Assembly (NCBI GenBank): GCA_002835675.1
Contig: PIZR01000001.1
Span: 784,075 to 848,074 of the forward strand
DNA: 64,000 bases
Source of the DNA: Bacillus sp. BA3
Lineage (GTDB): Bacteria; Bacillota; Bacilli; Bacillales; DSM-1321
Reading direction: 5' to 3'
The notes under the pieces were generated by a model. That model worked only from the letters and a program-made list of their open reading frames with translations. It was not told the DNA's origin and did no database searches. The translations under genes and the position numbers were made by a program. Shown here piece after piece: positions 36,628 through 47,331 of the stretch; the stretch's first letter is position 1, and every line of letters begins with the position of its first letter.

Positions 36628-37878
36628 ATGAGTTTACATCAAAATGATTTAACTATTTTTGAAGCGATTGAAAAAGAAGGACAACGTCAACATCAAACAC
36701 TGGAGTTGATTGCATCAGAGAACTTTGTTAGCCCAGATGTATTAGAGGCAATGGGAAGCGTGATGACAAATAAATATGCAGAAGGTTATCCAGGAAAGCG
36801 CTATTATGGTGGGTGTGAATTTGTAGATGTGGCAGAACAAACGGCTATTGAGCGGCTAACAAAACTTTTCGGTGCCAAATATGCAAATGTTCAGCCTCAC
36901 TCAGGTGCACAAGCCAATTTCGCAGTTTTTTTCGCACTGCTTCAGCCTGGTGATAAGGTGATGGGAATGGACCTTTCACATGGTGGCCACTTAACTCATG
37001 GAAGCCCAGTCAGCGTTTCAGGAAAATGGTTTGAAGTTGTGTCCTATGGAGTTAGAGAAGATACTCAGTTAATTGATTATGATGAGTTGGAAGCTATCGC
37101 AAAGAAAGAAAAACCTAAATTGATTATTGCAGGAACCAGTGCCTATCCAAGAACGATTAATTTTGCACGATTTAGAGAAATTGCCGATCAAGTTGGTGCA
37201 AAACTTATGGTGGATATGGCTCATATAGCCGGTCTGGTAGCTACTGGTCTTCACCCATCCCCAATCCCATATGCGGATGTTGTGACAAGTACAACTCATA
37301 AAACATTAAGAGGACCTCGGGGGGGCATCATTTTAACAAACGATGAAGTAATTATCAAAGCGATTAATAAATCCGTATTCCCTGGAATTCAAGGCGGTCC
37401 ACTTATGCATATCATTGCAGCAAAAGCAGTTGCATTCAACGAAGCTTTACAACCAAGCTTTAAAGATTATGCGAAACAAGTCATTGAAAATGCTACAACA
37501 CTTGGCGAAACATTAAAAAATGAAGGTGCAGCCCTTGTTTCTGGTGGAACAGATAATCATATTGTCCTTTTAGATTTGCGTCCGTGGAATTTAACAGGAA
37601 AAGAAGCAGAGAAATTATTGGAAGACGCAGGCATTACCGTTAATAAAAATACGATTCCCTATGATCCTGAAAAGCCATTTGTTACGAGCGGTATCCGAAT
37701 GGGGACAGCAGCTTTAACAACTCGAGGCATGAAGAAAGAAGAGATGGTGAAAATTGGTGAAGTGATTGCAACCGTTCTAAAGAGTAAAGGGAATAAAGAC
37801 GTTCTTCAGGAAGCAAGAGAAACGACCAAAGGGATTTGTGATGGTTATCCGTTATTTCAACAGCCAATTACTGTGTAA
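36628..37878 (+). CDS. glyA: Serine hydroxymethyltransferase
   Basis: PLP enzyme that interconverts serine plus THF with glycine plus 5,10-methylene-THF. Length 416 is standard. Family marks are [27 protein letters not shown], the PLP lysine K225 in [14 protein letters not shown], and [23 protein letters not shown] lies upstream of the ATG. It is the first gene after riboswitch 2, so here it is probably a catabolic SHMT consuming glycine-derived methylene-THF to make serine for SdaAB/SdaAA. A second, housekeeping glyA (usually near upp) would be expected elsewhere. Confidence 0.96.
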   Translation: MSLHQNDLTIFEAIEKEGQRQHQTLELIASENFVSPDVLEAMGSVMTNKYAEGYPGKRYYGGCEFVDVAEQTAIERLTKLFGAKYANVQPHSGAQANFAVFFALLQPGDKVMGMDLSHGGHLTHGSPVSVSGKWFEVVSYGVREDTQLIDYDELEAIAKKEKPKLIIAGTSAYPRTINFARFREIADQVGAKLMVDMAHIAGLVATGLHPSPIPYADVVTSTTHKTLRGPRGGIILTNDEVIIKAINKSVFPGIQGGPLMHIIAAKAVAFNEALQPSFKDYAKQVIENATTLGETLKNEGAALVSGGTDNHIVLLDLRPWNLTGKEAEKLLEDAGITVNKNTIPYDPEKPFVTSGIRMGTAALTTRGMKKEEMVKIGEVIATVLKSKGNKDVLQEARETTKGICDGYPLFQQPITV

Positions 37879-38016
37879 AGAAAGGGACAGCTTAATGGAA
37901 TTATGCCTTTGCAGAAAACCTGAGCAACGGCCATGGCAGCGAGATATGTCTCCTGGCAATAAAGAAACCGGTAACAGTTGAACTATTTTGCAGAAAATCA
38001 TAATTGGGGGTAAACC

Positions 38017-39126
38017 ATGGGTATTGAAACAGCATTAAAGCAAACACCGCTTTTTGAAGTATATGAAAAATACGGAGCAAAAGTCATAAATTTTGGTGGC
38101 TGGGCTCTGCCGGTTCAATTTACCAGCATTTTAGAAGAGCATGAAGCTGTTCGAACTCAAGCAGGACTTTTTGATGTTTCCCATATGGGAGAAGTACTTG
38201 TGGAAGGGAAAGATGCCGAGAGTTATATTAACTACCTTGTTACAAACGATGTAACAAAGCTTGGCATCAATCAAGCACAGTATACCGCAATGTGTTATCC
38301 AGACGGTGGAACGGTCGATGATTTATTAGTTTATAAATTAGATAATGAAAAATATCTACTTGTCATTAATGCTGCAAACATTGAGAAAGATTACGAATGG
38401 ATGAAGCAGCAAGTAAAAGGAGAGATGGCGCTCCAGAATATTTCAGAAGACATTGCTCAACTTGCCATCCAAGGACCAAAGGCAGAAAGCATTTTGCAAA
38501 AGCTAACGGAAATAGATTTATCAGAAATTGGTTCTTTTAAATTCGCCCAGCATGTCAACATCTCTGGGATTACCGACGTACTTGTATCCCGTACAGGTTA
38601 CACAGGAGAAAATGGATTTGAAATTTATTTATCTGCAGACAAAGCGGTAGTACTTTGGGAAAAGATCTTAGAAGCAGGAGCCACGAGTGGATTAAAACCA
38701 TGCGGACTTGGTGCACGGGATACGCTTCGTCTTGAAGCACGTCTTGCACTCTATGGCCAAGAACTAAGTAAAGACATCAGCCCGCTTGAAGCAGGAATCG
38801 GCTTTGTCGTAAAGACGAATAAAGAAAGTGACTTTATCGGAAAATCTGCTCTTACAGAACAAAAAGAAGCTGGATTAAAACGAAAATTAGTAGGAATTGA
38901 AGTAACAGGCCGTGGGATTCCGCGTCATGGTTACAAGGTAATTTCTAAAGATGGAGCGGAAATAGGTATTGTTACATCAGGAACACAATCACCATCTTTG
39001 AAGAAAAGCTTAGGTCTCGCCTTGGTATCATCCGGTCAAGCTGAAGTGGGTACGCCGATAAAAGTGGAAATCCGAAATAAACAGATTGAAGCCGTTATTG
39101 TTAATACACCATTCTACAAAAGATAA
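38017..39126 (+). CDS. gcvT: Glycine cleavage system T protein (aminomethyltransferase)
   Basis: Transfers the methylene group from aminomethyl-lipoyl-H protein to THF, releasing NH3. The 369-residue protein has the N-terminal [27 protein letters not shown] with the conserved Asp, [14 protein letters not shown], and [13 protein letters not shown] in the folate-binding core. GGGGGT lies upstream of the ATG. The unusually long 138-base spacer after glyA contains no gene. Confidence 0.96.
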   Translation: MGIETALKQTPLFEVYEKYGAKVINFGGWALPVQFTSILEEHEAVRTQAGLFDVSHMGEVLVEGKDAESYINYLVTNDVTKLGINQAQYTAMCYPDGGTVDDLLVYKLDNEKYLLVINAANIEKDYEWMKQQVKGEMALQNISEDIAQLAIQGPKAESILQKLTEIDLSEIGSFKFAQHVNISGITDVLVSRTGYTGENGFEIYLSADKAVVLWEKILEAGATSGLKPCGLGARDTLRLEARLALYGQELSKDISPLEAGIGFVVKTNKESDFIGKSALTEQKEAGLKRKLVGIEVTGRGIPRHGYKVISKDGAEIGIVTSGTQSPSLKKSLGLALVSSGQAEVGTPIKVEIRNKQIEAVIVNTPFYKR

Positions 39127-39283
39127 GCGGAAATATTTTAATAGATTTTTCGAGTAGTTTTCTTGAGTCAATTACCGTTACCTGGCATGCAGCCTGAAAT
39201 CGATTACCTAAGAGTTAAATTACCTAAAGTATATTCTGAATTATACCAATAGTTAAAAAACGAAAAGAAAAGGGGAAAATACA

Positions 39284-39679
39284 ATGACGAAAGTAATATC
39301 AAGTTTTCGATATAGCAAAGAACATGAATGGGTCCAACAATTAGAAGGAAATCGTGTACGTATTGGAATCTCTGATTATGCACAAAAGGCATTAGGTGAT
39401 ATCGTCTTTGTTGAAAATCCAGAGATTGATGATGAAGTAACAGTCAATGAATCGATGGGAACGATCGAGTCAGTTAAAGCAGTTTCCGAACTTTACTCAC
39501 CTGTTTCAGGCACGGTGGTTACTGTAAACGAAGAGTTAGAAGGTGCACCAGAGACAATTAACGAGCATCCATTTGAAGCAGGGTGGTTAGTCGAAGTAGA
39601 AATGTCCAATCCAGAAGAGCTAGACTCACTTCTAAACGAAGATGAGTATCAAGCATTTACTAATGAAGGAGAGGAATAA
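39284..39679 (+). CDS. gcvH: Glycine cleavage system H protein (lipoyl carrier)
   Basis: A 131-residue shuttle protein carrying the aminomethyl intermediate on a lipoyl lysine, here K65 in [19 protein letters not shown] near the N-terminus and [17 protein letters not shown] near the C-terminus are standard. AAAGGGG lies upstream of the ATG. It is transcribed just before gcvPA, with a 1-base gap. H protein is also the relay for lipoate assembly in Bacillus, linking it to the lipA copy downstream. Confidence 0.96.
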   Translation: MTKVISSFRYSKEHEWVQQLEGNRVRIGISDYAQKALGDIVFVENPEIDDEVTVNESMGTIESVKAVSELYSPVSGTVVTVNEELEGAPETINEHPFEAGWLVEVEMSNPEELDSLLNEDEYQAFTNEGEE

Positions 39680-39680
39680 T

Positions 39681-41033
39681 ATGACAGCCACTTATAGATA
39701 CCTTCCTGATACGAAACAAGATAAAGACGAAATGCTCTCATTTTTAGATATTTCTTCTATAGATGAGTTATTTGAAGATATTCCAGCTGAAATTAGGCTG
39801 CAGGGTGAGCTAAACATCCCAAAGGCGGTTCCTGAACCGCTTCTTTTGAAAAGAATGAACCAGCTTGCTACAAAAAACAAAAATGCGAATCATTACCCGA
39901 CTTTCCTAGGTGCGGGTACATATGATCACTACATTCCAAGTGTGGTAAACCATATGATTTCACGCTCCGAATTTTACACGGCCTATACACCTTACCAACC
40001 GGAAATCAGTCAAGGTGAATTACAAGCAATTTTTGAATTTCAAACGATGGTCTGTGAGTTGACAGGAATGGATGTGGCTAACTCTTCGATGTACGATGGT
40101 TTTACATCACTTGCAGAAGCTGCATCACTTGCTGTTACATCTACAAGACGTTCAAAAGTCCTTGTATCCAAAGCGGTACATCCTGAATCCCGTGCAATTT
40201 TACATACAGTAGCAGCAGGTCCGGGATACACAGCTGAGGAAGTGAATCTTGCCGGTGAGATTACGGATTTAGGGAAGCTTCAAGAACAAATTGACAAAGA
40301 CACTGCTGCCGTAATTGTTCAATATCCAAATTTCTTCGGTTCCATTGAGGATATAGATGCAATTAAGAAAATTGCAGTAGAAAAAGGTGCCCTTTTAATC
40401 GTAAGCGCCAATCCTCTTGCACTAGCACTCTTGCAGGCTCCGGGGAAAATTGGGGCAGATATTGTGATAGGTGATATGCAGCCATTAGGAATCCCGATGT
40501 CCTTTGGCGGGCCACACTGTGGCTATTTTGCGGTAAATAAAAAACTCATGCGCAAAATCCCAGGACGTATTGTAGGCCAAACAGCAGATGAAAAAGGAAA
40601 GCGTGGATTTGTGTTAACACTTCAAGCACGTGAACAGCATATTCGCCGTGATAAAGCCTCATCCAATATTTGTTCCAACCAGGCATTAAATGCTCTTGCC
40701 TCTTCTATTTGTATGACATCACTTGGAAAGCAAGGGATTCGTCAAATGGCTCAGCTAAACATTGAGAAAGCTGATTACATGGCAAAAACCCTAGAGCAGA
40801 AAGGCTTTACTATATACAATGAAGCACCATTCTTCAATGAGTTTGTTGTCGGGCTTCCTCGTCCGGTAAAGGAAGTCAATGCAAAACTTCTTAAGGCGGG
40901 TATTATCGGTGGATTTGATTTAGAAAGTGATTACGGTTTTGAAAATAAAATGCTGCTAGCTGTGACTGAGCAGCGAACAAAAGAAGAAATTGACCAATTT
41001 GTTGATGCTTTGGAGGCGATTGTAAATGGTTGA
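39681..41033 (+). CDS. gcvPA: Glycine dehydrogenase (decarboxylating) subunit 1
   Basis: N-terminal half of the split P protein, which decarboxylates glycine and passes the amine to H protein. The 450-residue subunit has [21 protein letters not shown] text ([12 protein letters not shown]), [31 protein letters not shown] and [11 protein letters not shown] chose the ATG at 39681 with AAGGAGAGG ahead; the frame extends upstream inside gcvH. It overlaps gcvPB by 8 bases, so the two are translationally coupled. Confidence 0.95.
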   Translation: MTATYRYLPDTKQDKDEMLSFLDISSIDELFEDIPAEIRLQGELNIPKAVPEPLLLKRMNQLATKNKNANHYPTFLGAGTYDHYIPSVVNHMISRSEFYTAYTPYQPEISQGELQAIFEFQTMVCELTGMDVANSSMYDGFTSLAEAASLAVTSTRRSKVLVSKAVHPESRAILHTVAAGPGYTAEEVNLAGEITDLGKLQEQIDKDTAAVIVQYPNFFGSIEDIDAIKKIAVEKGALLIVSANPLALALLQAPGKIGADIVIGDMQPLGIPMSFGGPHCGYFAVNKKLMRKIPGRIVGQTADEKGKRGFVLTLQAREQHIRRDKASSNICSNQALNALASSICMTSLGKQGIRQMAQLNIEKADYMAKTLEQKGFTIYNEAPFFNEFVVGLPRPVKEVNAKLLKAGIIGGFDLESDYGFENKMLLAVTEQRTKEEIDQFVDALEAIVNG

Positions 41034-42507
41034 ATATAATGAGTTAATTTTTGAAATAAGTCGTCCAGGACGAGTGGGCTCAAGTCTTCCAGATAGTGAC
41101 GTTGATTATGTTGATATAAATGAAAAATTTCCAAAGCATTTAATTCGTGACGAACCTGCTGAGCTGCCAGAAGTATCAGAGTTGCAGCTTGTCCGCCATT
41201 ACACAGCGCTCTCTAATAAAAACCATGGAATCGATAATGGATTCTATCCTCTGGGTTCATGCACGATGAAGTACAATCCGAAAATAAATGAAGATGTGGC
41301 ACGTTTGGAAGGATTTAGCCGCATTCATCCTTATCAGCCCGTTGAAACAGTACAGGGAGCATTAGAGGTTTTATATGAATTACAGGAAGAGCTAGCGGTC
41401 ATTACAGGAATGGATGCTGTTACATTACAGCCATCCGCTGGGGCTCAAGGGGAATGGACAGGTTTAATGATGGTTAAAGCGTATCATGCTCAAAAAGGTG
41501 AAACCAGAACGAAAGTACTTGTTCCAGACTCAGCGCACGGTACAAATCCTGCAAGTGCAAGTGTTGCTGGTTTTCAAACGATCACGATTCCATCCAATAA
41601 AAATGGATTAGTAGACTTAGAAGAATTAAAGAAACATGTGGGATCTGATACAGCTGCGCTTATGCTGACTAATCCGAATACCCTTGGACTTTTTGAAAAA
41701 GAAATTGTGGAAATCGCTCAGGTTGTTCATAACGCAGGGGGCCTTTTATATTATGACGGAGCGAATGCAAATGCCATTTTAGGTAAAACAACACCAGGTC
41801 AAATGGGCTTTGACATCGTACACCTAAATCTTCACAAAACGTTTACGACTCCTCATGGAGGTGGCGGCCCAGGAGCAGGTCCTGTCGGTGTGAAAGAGAA
41901 ACTTACTCCATACTTGCCAGTACCGCGCATCGAAAAAGAAGGTGATAAATATGTGCTGAACGCGAATTATTCGGACTCTATCGGAAGGGTAAAAGGGTAT
42001 TATGGAAACTTCGGAATTCTCTTACGGGCGTATACTTATATTCGCACGATGGGGCCTGAAGGGCTGCGCCAAGTATCAGAAAGTGCCGTGCTTCATGCTA
42101 ATTATCTTCGTAAAAGATTGGAGCCATATTTTGAAGCGCCTTATTCACAAATTTGCAAGCATGAATTTGTCCTATCCGGATCCAATCAGAAAAAGCTGGG
42201 TGTAAGAACGCTTGACATAGCAAAACGCCTGCTAGATTTCGGCTACCACCCGCCGACCATCTATTTCCCATTAAATGTTGAAGAATGTTTGATGATTGAA
42301 CCGACTGAAACAGAGTCGAAAGAAACACTTGATGCTTTTGCGGATGTAATGATTACAATTGCCAAAGAAGTGGAAGAAAACCCAGGGATTGTTTTAGAAG
42401 CACCACATACTACAGTGATTGGGCGATTGGATGAGGTCCAAGCTGCTAGACAACCAATCTTGCGTTATTCCAAAGAAGTAGTAGAGGAAGCAACGGTAAC
42501 GTCATAA
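41026..42507 (+). CDS. gcvPB: Glycine dehydrogenase (decarboxylating) subunit 2
   Basis: C-terminal, PLP-carrying half of P protein. The 493-residue subunit has K271 as the PLP lysine in [18 protein letters not shown], plus [14 protein letters not shown] and [11 protein letters not shown]. Together with GcvPA it completes the first step of glycine cleavage. The operon then has a spacer of about 235 bases before lipA. Confidence 0.96.
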   Translation: MVEYNELIFEISRPGRVGSSLPDSDVDYVDINEKFPKHLIRDEPAELPEVSELQLVRHYTALSNKNHGIDNGFYPLGSCTMKYNPKINEDVARLEGFSRIHPYQPVETVQGALEVLYELQEELAVITGMDAVTLQPSAGAQGEWTGLMMVKAYHAQKGETRTKVLVPDSAHGTNPASASVAGFQTITIPSNKNGLVDLEELKKHVGSDTAALMLTNPNTLGLFEKEIVEIAQVVHNAGGLLYYDGANANAILGKTTPGQMGFDIVHLNLHKTFTTPHGGGGPGAGPVGVKEKLTPYLPVPRIEKEGDKYVLNANYSDSIGRVKGYYGNFGILLRAYTYIRTMGPEGLRQVSESAVLHANYLRKRLEPYFEAPYSQICKHEFVLSGSNQKKLGVRTLDIAKRLLDFGYHPPTIYFPLNVEECLMIEPTETESKETLDAFADVMITIAKEVEENPGIVLEAPHTTVIGRLDEVQAARQPILRYSKEVVEEATVTS

Positions 42508-42684
42508 ATGAATGAACATGAACCGCCAAGGATGGAATATGAAGAAATGAATTTCGATATTTCATTCTAGGTGGTTTCATAAGCATGTTTAAAAAGGATG
42601 AAAAAAGTGCCAAGAGGTTTAAGGAGAAAATAGTCTGGTGAACTGAAAAGACAGAGCAACGGAGAAACTCTATCGGTCTTTTTT
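42508..42684 (+). other. Structured intercistronic spacer, possible relic of a glycine aptamer
   Basis: The spacer between gcvPB and lipA ends in a possible terminator or attenuator (AAAAGAC, an inner GAG/CTC, GTCTTTTTT at about 42637-42682). Just ahead of it, GCCAAGAGG, AAGGAG, CTGGTGAACTGAAAAGACAG resembles, with many changes, the 3' part of a glycine aptamer (CACCGAAGGAG, CTCAGGTAAAAGGACAG). The likeness is by eye and weak. Confidence 0.3.
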
Positions 42685-42742
42685 AGGCAATTGAACAACC
42701 TCTTTCAAGCTAAAATACATTCTCATAGGAGTGAGAAATAAA

Positions 42743-43621
42743 ATGTCCATCAAAGATCTTCGTAAACCGGAATGGCTTAAAATTAAATTAAATACGAATG
42801 AACAATATACTGGCTTAAAGAAAATGATGCGTGAAAAAAAACTTCATACTGTTTGTGAAGAAGCGAGATGCCCTAACATTCATGAATGCTGGGCGGTACG
42901 AAAAACGGCAACTTTCATGATTTTAGGAAGTGTATGTACGCGGGCTTGCAGGTTCTGTGCAGTTCAAACAGGGCTACCATCAGAGCTAGATTGGGAAGAA
43001 CCCGAACGTGTCGCAGAATCAGTAAAGCAAATGAACCTAAAGCATGTGGTGATTACCGCAGTTGCTCGTGATGACTTAAATGATGGCGGAGCAAAGGTAT
43101 TTGCAGAAACTGTAAATGCTGTGAGGCGGCAAAATCCATTTTGCAGCATTGAAGTTCTCCCCTCGGATCTGAATGGGGAATATGACAATTTAAAAACATT
43201 AATGGATGCAAGACCAGACATATTGAATCACAACATTGAAACAGTAAAACGCTTATCCCAAAAAGTTCGTGCTCGTGCAACTTACGAACGTTCATTAGAG
43301 TTTTTACGGCGGGCAAAACAAATGAATTCAACTATTCCTACGAAATCAAGCATTATGATTGGTCTAGGAGAAACAAAAGAAGAAATTATGGAAACAATGG
43401 ATGATCTTCGTGCTAACGATGTGGACATTATGACTATTGGTCAATACTTGCAGCCGACTAAACGACATTTGAAGGTTGAAAAATATTGGAGTCCAGAAGA
43501 GTTTGAAGAACTGAAAAACATTGCCATGTCAAAAGGGTTTAGTCATTGCGAAGCCGGTCCGCTTGTTCGCTCCTCCTATCACGCAGATGAACAAGTTCGT
43601 GCAACTAAAGCTAATGCGTAA
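42743..43621 (+). CDS. lipA: Lipoyl synthase
   Basis: Radical-SAM enzyme that inserts two sulfurs into octanoyl groups on H protein and E2 subunits. The 292-residue protein has the auxiliary-cluster cysteines C38, C43 and C49 ([12 protein letters not shown]) and the radical-SAM triplet C65, C69 and C72 (CTRACRFC); [10 protein letters not shown] near the end holds the serine that ligates the auxiliary cluster. I chose the ATG at 42743, 11 bases after AGGAG. A lipA inside a gcv operon is unusual for Bacillus, where lipA is normally a single gene elsewhere, so this may be a dedicated second copy. Confidence 0.95.
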   Translation: MSIKDLRKPEWLKIKLNTNEQYTGLKKMMREKKLHTVCEEARCPNIHECWAVRKTATFMILGSVCTRACRFCAVQTGLPSELDWEEPERVAESVKQMNLKHVVITAVARDDLNDGGAKVFAETVNAVRRQNPFCSIEVLPSDLNGEYDNLKTLMDARPDILNHNIETVKRLSQKVRARATYERSLEFLRRAKQMNSTIPTKSSIMIGLGETKEEIMETMDDLRANDVDIMTIGQYLQPTKRHLKVEKYWSPEEFEELKNIAMSKGFSHCEAGPLVRSSYHADEQVRATKANA

Positions 43622-43659
43622 TCTTTTTTCATTAAACCATTAAGAAAGGGGAGAAGCAG

Positions 43660-43971
43660 ATGATAGCTAAATTAAAAATAACAGAGGCAGCCATGAATAA
43701 ACTGAAGGAAATGACATGTAAAGGTAAGCAAATTCCTCGCATTGACGCTGATATTGCCGGCGGCTGCGGGGTGTCGGTAAAGTTCTCCCTTTTATTGGAC
43801 GAGCCCCGCAGAAATGATGTAATTATTGAATATGAGGGAGTTCAGCTTAGATTAGATCATTTTACAAAACGCTATTTAGATGAAGAAACACAAATTGATT
43901 ATATAGATGATAGTGGCTTTATTGTTGGAGAAAGCTTTGCATCCAGTGCATGTGCCATTGAAATAAATTAA
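43660..43971 (+). CDS. HesB/IscA-like Fe-S biogenesis family protein
   Basis: A 103-residue protein of the HesB-like fold: KLKITEAAMNKLKEM, IDADIAGGCGVSVKFSLLLDEP, a C-terminal GFIVGESFASSACAIEIN. The usual A-type carrier C-terminal CGCG is absent and a single cysteine (SACAIEIN) remains, so it belongs to the divergent YneR/HesB branch rather than true IscA. It sits between lipA and lpdA with a 38-base gap to lipA. LipA destroys its auxiliary 4Fe-4S cluster each turnover, so a cluster-repair or scaffold role is an attractive inference. Confidence 0.75.
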   Translation: MIAKLKITEAAMNKLKEMTCKGKQIPRIDADIAGGCGVSVKFSLLLDEPRRNDVIIEYEGVQLRLDHFTKRYLDEETQIDYIDDSGFIVGESFASSACAIEIN

Positions 43972-44077
43972 AGTATCGTGATCGTTTACCTATTAATAGA
44001 AGAGATCGTGTTTAATAAGTTAGTAGTTTTCTTACAATATCTACATATCTATCGAAAACCAAAGGGGGAAGAATTAG

Positions 44078-45475
44078 GTGAATCAACAATATGACGTTGT
44101 TATCATCGGTGGCGGCACCGGTGGATATGTTGCGGCCATACGCGCGTCTCAATTAGGATTCAAAACGGCGGTAGTTGAACAAGGTAAACTTGGTGGAACT
44201 TGCCTTCATACAGGTTGTATTCCAAGTAAAGCATTATTAAGAAGTGCAGAGGTCTATTCCAATGCAAAGAATGCAGATAAATTTGGTGTTATTGCACCTG
44301 AAGTTGGGCTGGATTTCTCAAAAGTACAGGCCAGGAAAGAAGAAATTACTGAACGCTTATTTAAAGGTGTACAACATTTAATGAAAAAAGGGAAAATAGA
44401 TGTGTTTGAAGGAAAAGGGAGTATTTTACAGTCAAAGGATGTTTTAGTGAGATTGAATAATGATGAACGGGAAACAATATTAAACCCTCGAAATATTTTA
44501 ATAGCTACAGGTTCCCGTCCAAGGACATTACCCGGCCTAGAAGCAGATAGCGAATATGTGATGACATCTGATGAAGCGCTACAAATGAAAGTGCTCCCAA
44601 ATTCCATCATTATTGTTGGCGGCGGTGTTATTGGAATAGAATGGGCTTCGATGCTTATTGACTTTGGATTAGAGGTGACTGTGATTGAGTATGCCGAACG
44701 CATTTTACCGACGGAAGATAAGGATATTTCAAAGGAAGTACAGCGACTAATGAAGAAAAAAGGTGTAAAAATCGTTACAGGGGCAAAAGTGCTTCCAGAA
44801 TCGTTAGAAAAAGGAGACGGTGTCTCTATAAAGGCGGAATATAAGGGGAAAGACACGACATTTACAGCGGAAAAATTATTAGTATCTGTCGGAAGATTAG
44901 CAAACATAGAAGGCATTCACCTTGAAAATACCAAAGTTGAAGTCGAACATGTTATTCAAACAAATGAGTATTATCAAACGAATGAGCCAAACATTTATGC
45001 AATTGGAGATGTGATTGGAGGATTACAGCTTGCCCATGTTGCTTCACATGAAGGGATCATCGCAATTGAACATATGGCAGGAGAAAACCCTGATCCGCTT
45101 GATCAATCTCTTGTTTCAAAATGCATATATAGTAACCCGGAGGTAGTTAGTGTTGGGTTAACAGAAGAGGATGCGAGGGAGAAAGGGTATCAAGTAAAAA
45201 CAGGGAAGTTCTCCTTCCGTGCAATTGGAAAGGCTCTTGTTTTTGGTGAATCAGACGGTTTTGTTAAACTCGTTGTTGAAGAAGAGTCTTGTAAATTGTT
45301 GGGAGCGCATATGGTTGGGCCTCATGTAACCGATATGATTTCAGAAGCTGGTCTTGCACGTGTATTAAATGCAACAGCTATGGATATTGCGCATACGATA
45401 CACCCTCACCCTACATTAGCGGAAGCAATTGGGGAAGCTGCCCTAGCGGTATATGATAAGGAAATACACGCATAG
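44078..45475 (+). CDS. lpdA: Dihydrolipoyl dehydrogenase (glycine cleavage L protein)
   Basis: FAD enzyme that reoxidises dihydrolipoyl-H protein with NAD. The 465-residue protein has the FAD-binding GGGTGGYVAAIRA, the redox-active disulfide GGTCLHTGCIPSK, NAD-binding VGGGVIGIEWA, and the C-terminal HTIHPHPTLAEAIGEA with the His/Glu dyad. The start is GTG at 44078, with AAAGGGGG 9 bases ahead. It completes a self-contained P/H/T/L glycine cleavage set. It is distinct from the AcoL E3 at 62.6 kb. Confidence 0.94.
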   Translation: MNQQYDVVIIGGGTGGYVAAIRASQLGFKTAVVEQGKLGGTCLHTGCIPSKALLRSAEVYSNAKNADKFGVIAPEVGLDFSKVQARKEEITERLFKGVQHLMKKGKIDVFEGKGSILQSKDVLVRLNNDERETILNPRNILIATGSRPRTLPGLEADSEYVMTSDEALQMKVLPNSIIIVGGGVIGIEWASMLIDFGLEVTVIEYAERILPTEDKDISKEVQRLMKKKGVKIVTGAKVLPESLEKGDGVSIKAEYKGKDTTFTAEKLLVSVGRLANIEGIHLENTKVEVEHVIQTNEYYQTNEPNIYAIGDVIGGLQLAHVASHEGIIAIEHMAGENPDPLDQSLVSKCIYSNPEVVSVGLTEEDAREKGYQVKTGKFSFRAIGKALVFGESDGFVKLVVEEESCKLLGAHMVGPHVTDMISEAGLARVLNATAMDIAHTIHPHPTLAEAIGEAALAVYDKEIHA

Positions 45476-45769
45476 TTATAATAATCTTAATAGAAGAGTT
45501 GAATACTTCTTCCTTGAGGTGAACCATTTGATAGGTGGAGAAGCAAGGCATTAGGCAGTATCACTCTGAAAACTTATGGTGTGAAATTGTGGAAGAGAAA
45601 GCGTCAATTTTAAGGTCTACCGCCCTCCCTCACCGTAGTTCAAGATTACTAGTAATGAAATTGTAGTGACAGTATTGTTTGGACACCTATAGCGGTTGTG
45701 TGGCCAGCATTCTGAATTTGAAAGTTTTTACATATTTTAATTACAAATCTAAAGGATGGTGAGATTCCA
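45476..45769 (+). other. 294-base spacer between lpdA and purU
   Basis: No gene and no clear terminator. Short hairpin-forming segments occur (for example AAGAGTTGAATACTTCTT near 45491) but nothing I can name. A promoter for purU cannot be excluded. Confidence 0.3.
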
Positions 45770-46639
45770 TTGTATAAAGAAGTGAATGTAAACCGTGCTA
45801 AATTATTAATATCTTGTCCAGAAAAACCAGGTATTATCTCGGCTGTATCCAACCTTTTATTAGAAAGCAGAGCAAATGTTGTTCATTTTGACCAACATAC
45901 GACGGATCCACAATCAGGTATGTTTTTTATGAGAATCGAATTTGATTTAAACGACTTTGATGCTTCCTATGCAAAACTTGAAGAGGACTTACATGTGTTG
46001 GCCCAGGCTTACGCGATGGAATGGAGCTTAAGAGGTAATAATAAAAGAAAACGAATGGCCATCTTTGTATCCAAAATGGATCACTGTCTTATGGAGCTTA
46101 TATGGCGTTGGAAATCGAATGAACTTCCAGTGGAAATCCCGATGGTGATCAGTAATCATCCTGATTTTAAAAAAATAGTTGAAAGTTATGACATCCCTTA
46201 TTATCATATTCCTTTAGCTCATGAAACGAAGCAACAAGCAGAACAGAAAGCACTAGATCTATTGAAAGGGAAAGTAGACTTCATTGCCTTGGCTAGATAT
46301 ATGCAAATTCTTTCTCCTGCATTTGTATCGGAGTTCCCAAATCAAATTATTAACATTCATCATTCTTTCCTACCGGCGTTTGTCGGTGCAAACCCTTATG
46401 CGAGGGCCTATAACCGGGGAGTTAAGTTAATTGGAGCAACTGCTCATTATGTTACGAATGATCTTGATGAAGGACCGATTATTCAGCAAGATGTAAAGAG
46501 GGTTAATCATAGACATACAATCGAAGAATTAAAGGTTACCGGAAGTCATGTAGAAAGACAGGTTCTTGCCCAAGCTGTTTCTTGGCATATTGAAGATAGA
46601 GTTATTATTCATGGCAATAAAACAATCGTGTTTGATTGA
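45770..46639 (+). CDS. purU: Formyltetrahydrofolate deformylase
   Basis: Hydrolyses 10-formyl-THF to formate plus THF. The 289-residue protein has an N-terminal ACT domain (LLISCPEKPGIISAVSNLLL) and a formyltransferase-like domain with IHHSFLPAFVGANPYARAY, GATAHYVTNDLDEGPI (catalytic Asp) and the NIHHS histidine. The start is TTG at 45770 with GGATGGTGAG ahead. Following the glycine cleavage genes, it would regenerate free THF and excrete surplus C1 units as formate. Confidence 0.94.
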   Translation: MYKEVNVNRAKLLISCPEKPGIISAVSNLLLESRANVVHFDQHTTDPQSGMFFMRIEFDLNDFDASYAKLEEDLHVLAQAYAMEWSLRGNNKRKRMAIFVSKMDHCLMELIWRWKSNELPVEIPMVISNHPDFKKIVESYDIPYYHIPLAHETKQQAEQKALDLLKGKVDFIALARYMQILSPAFVSEFPNQIINIHHSFLPAFVGANPYARAYNRGVKLIGATAHYVTNDLDEGPIIQQDVKRVNHRHTIEELKVTGSHVERQVLAQAVSWHIEDRVIIHGNKTIVFD

Positions 46640-47331
46640 ATAAAATATTATGGCTTCAAAGATAAAGATAAACATTAAATTTATAGATAATTGAAGAACT
46701 TATTATTTTTCCAACATTTCAAAGGGTTTTTCTCTACTAATTCTCTTGAAAAAGACTAATTACTCGACCTTGGGGAATACTTTGTCATATCTCAAACGGG
46801 ATACCATTACTATTTATTCCCATTCCTATATTAATACCCACATCTCAATCTCTATTAAAATCGAATCAATTCCATTCCATAAAAGTTTGCCGTGGTTAGA
46901 GTGATAGAATTTAAGTCATTCATTTCAAAAAACGAATAACAGCTTGATTTTTTTTGTACATTTGTTGATTGAGGCACTCAAATGCTAATTTCAAAGCATT
47001 ATCAATATAAACAAACATAATAAGATCGAAATGTTTTTTAGCTTTTTCGCCTGTTCAATAACTGAAATTATTATTAGTTGAAAAAACTCTTTTTTTAGCT
47101 TTGAAGCGCTCAATGGCTGTTCTCTGCTTGTATAGCTTTTTCCATGCTTCTGTACATGTAACCGTGACGGGCCACACCAATCGCAGTGTTGTGAGTTAGG
47201 TACGAGTTCAATTCATGGCTTAATCGTGTTCATATAATTAATAGATTAGGACCGTTTCGGCAAATGAAAAACAAAAGCGGCATAATTAAGGCTGTTAAAC
47301 AAATCTTTTCCCAGAAAAGGGGGATATCGCG
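46640..47331 (-). other. 692-base gap holding a dead transposase fragment
   Basis: No intact gene. The region between 46935 and 47172 contains decayed transposase-like code on the minus strand (listed separately). The rest is AT-rich; the promoter of sdaAB should lie in the last ~100 bases. Confidence 0.4.
46935..47172 (-). pseudogene. Decayed transposase C-terminal fragment
   Basis: Minus-strand reading gives PVTVTCTEAWKKLYKQRTA followed by IERFKAKKR, then, after a frame change, AKKHFDLIMFVYIDNALKLA. This order (W-K-LY-KRT-IER, then a Lys/His-containing helix and a hydrophobic helix) resembles the end of DDE transposases such as IS1182/IS4-type proteins. Stops and shifts interrupt it. No terminal inverted repeats were recognised. 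Confidence 0.4.

Noticed and set aside
37879..38016. Possible riboswitch between glyA and gcvT
   Set aside because: The sequence can form local hairpins but contains none of the conserved blocks of folate, glycine, cobalamin or SAM riboswitches that I know.
44254..44916. 220-codon minus-strand open frame
   Set aside because: Lies entirely antisense to lpdA, has no ribosome binding site, and its composition mirrors the coding strand.
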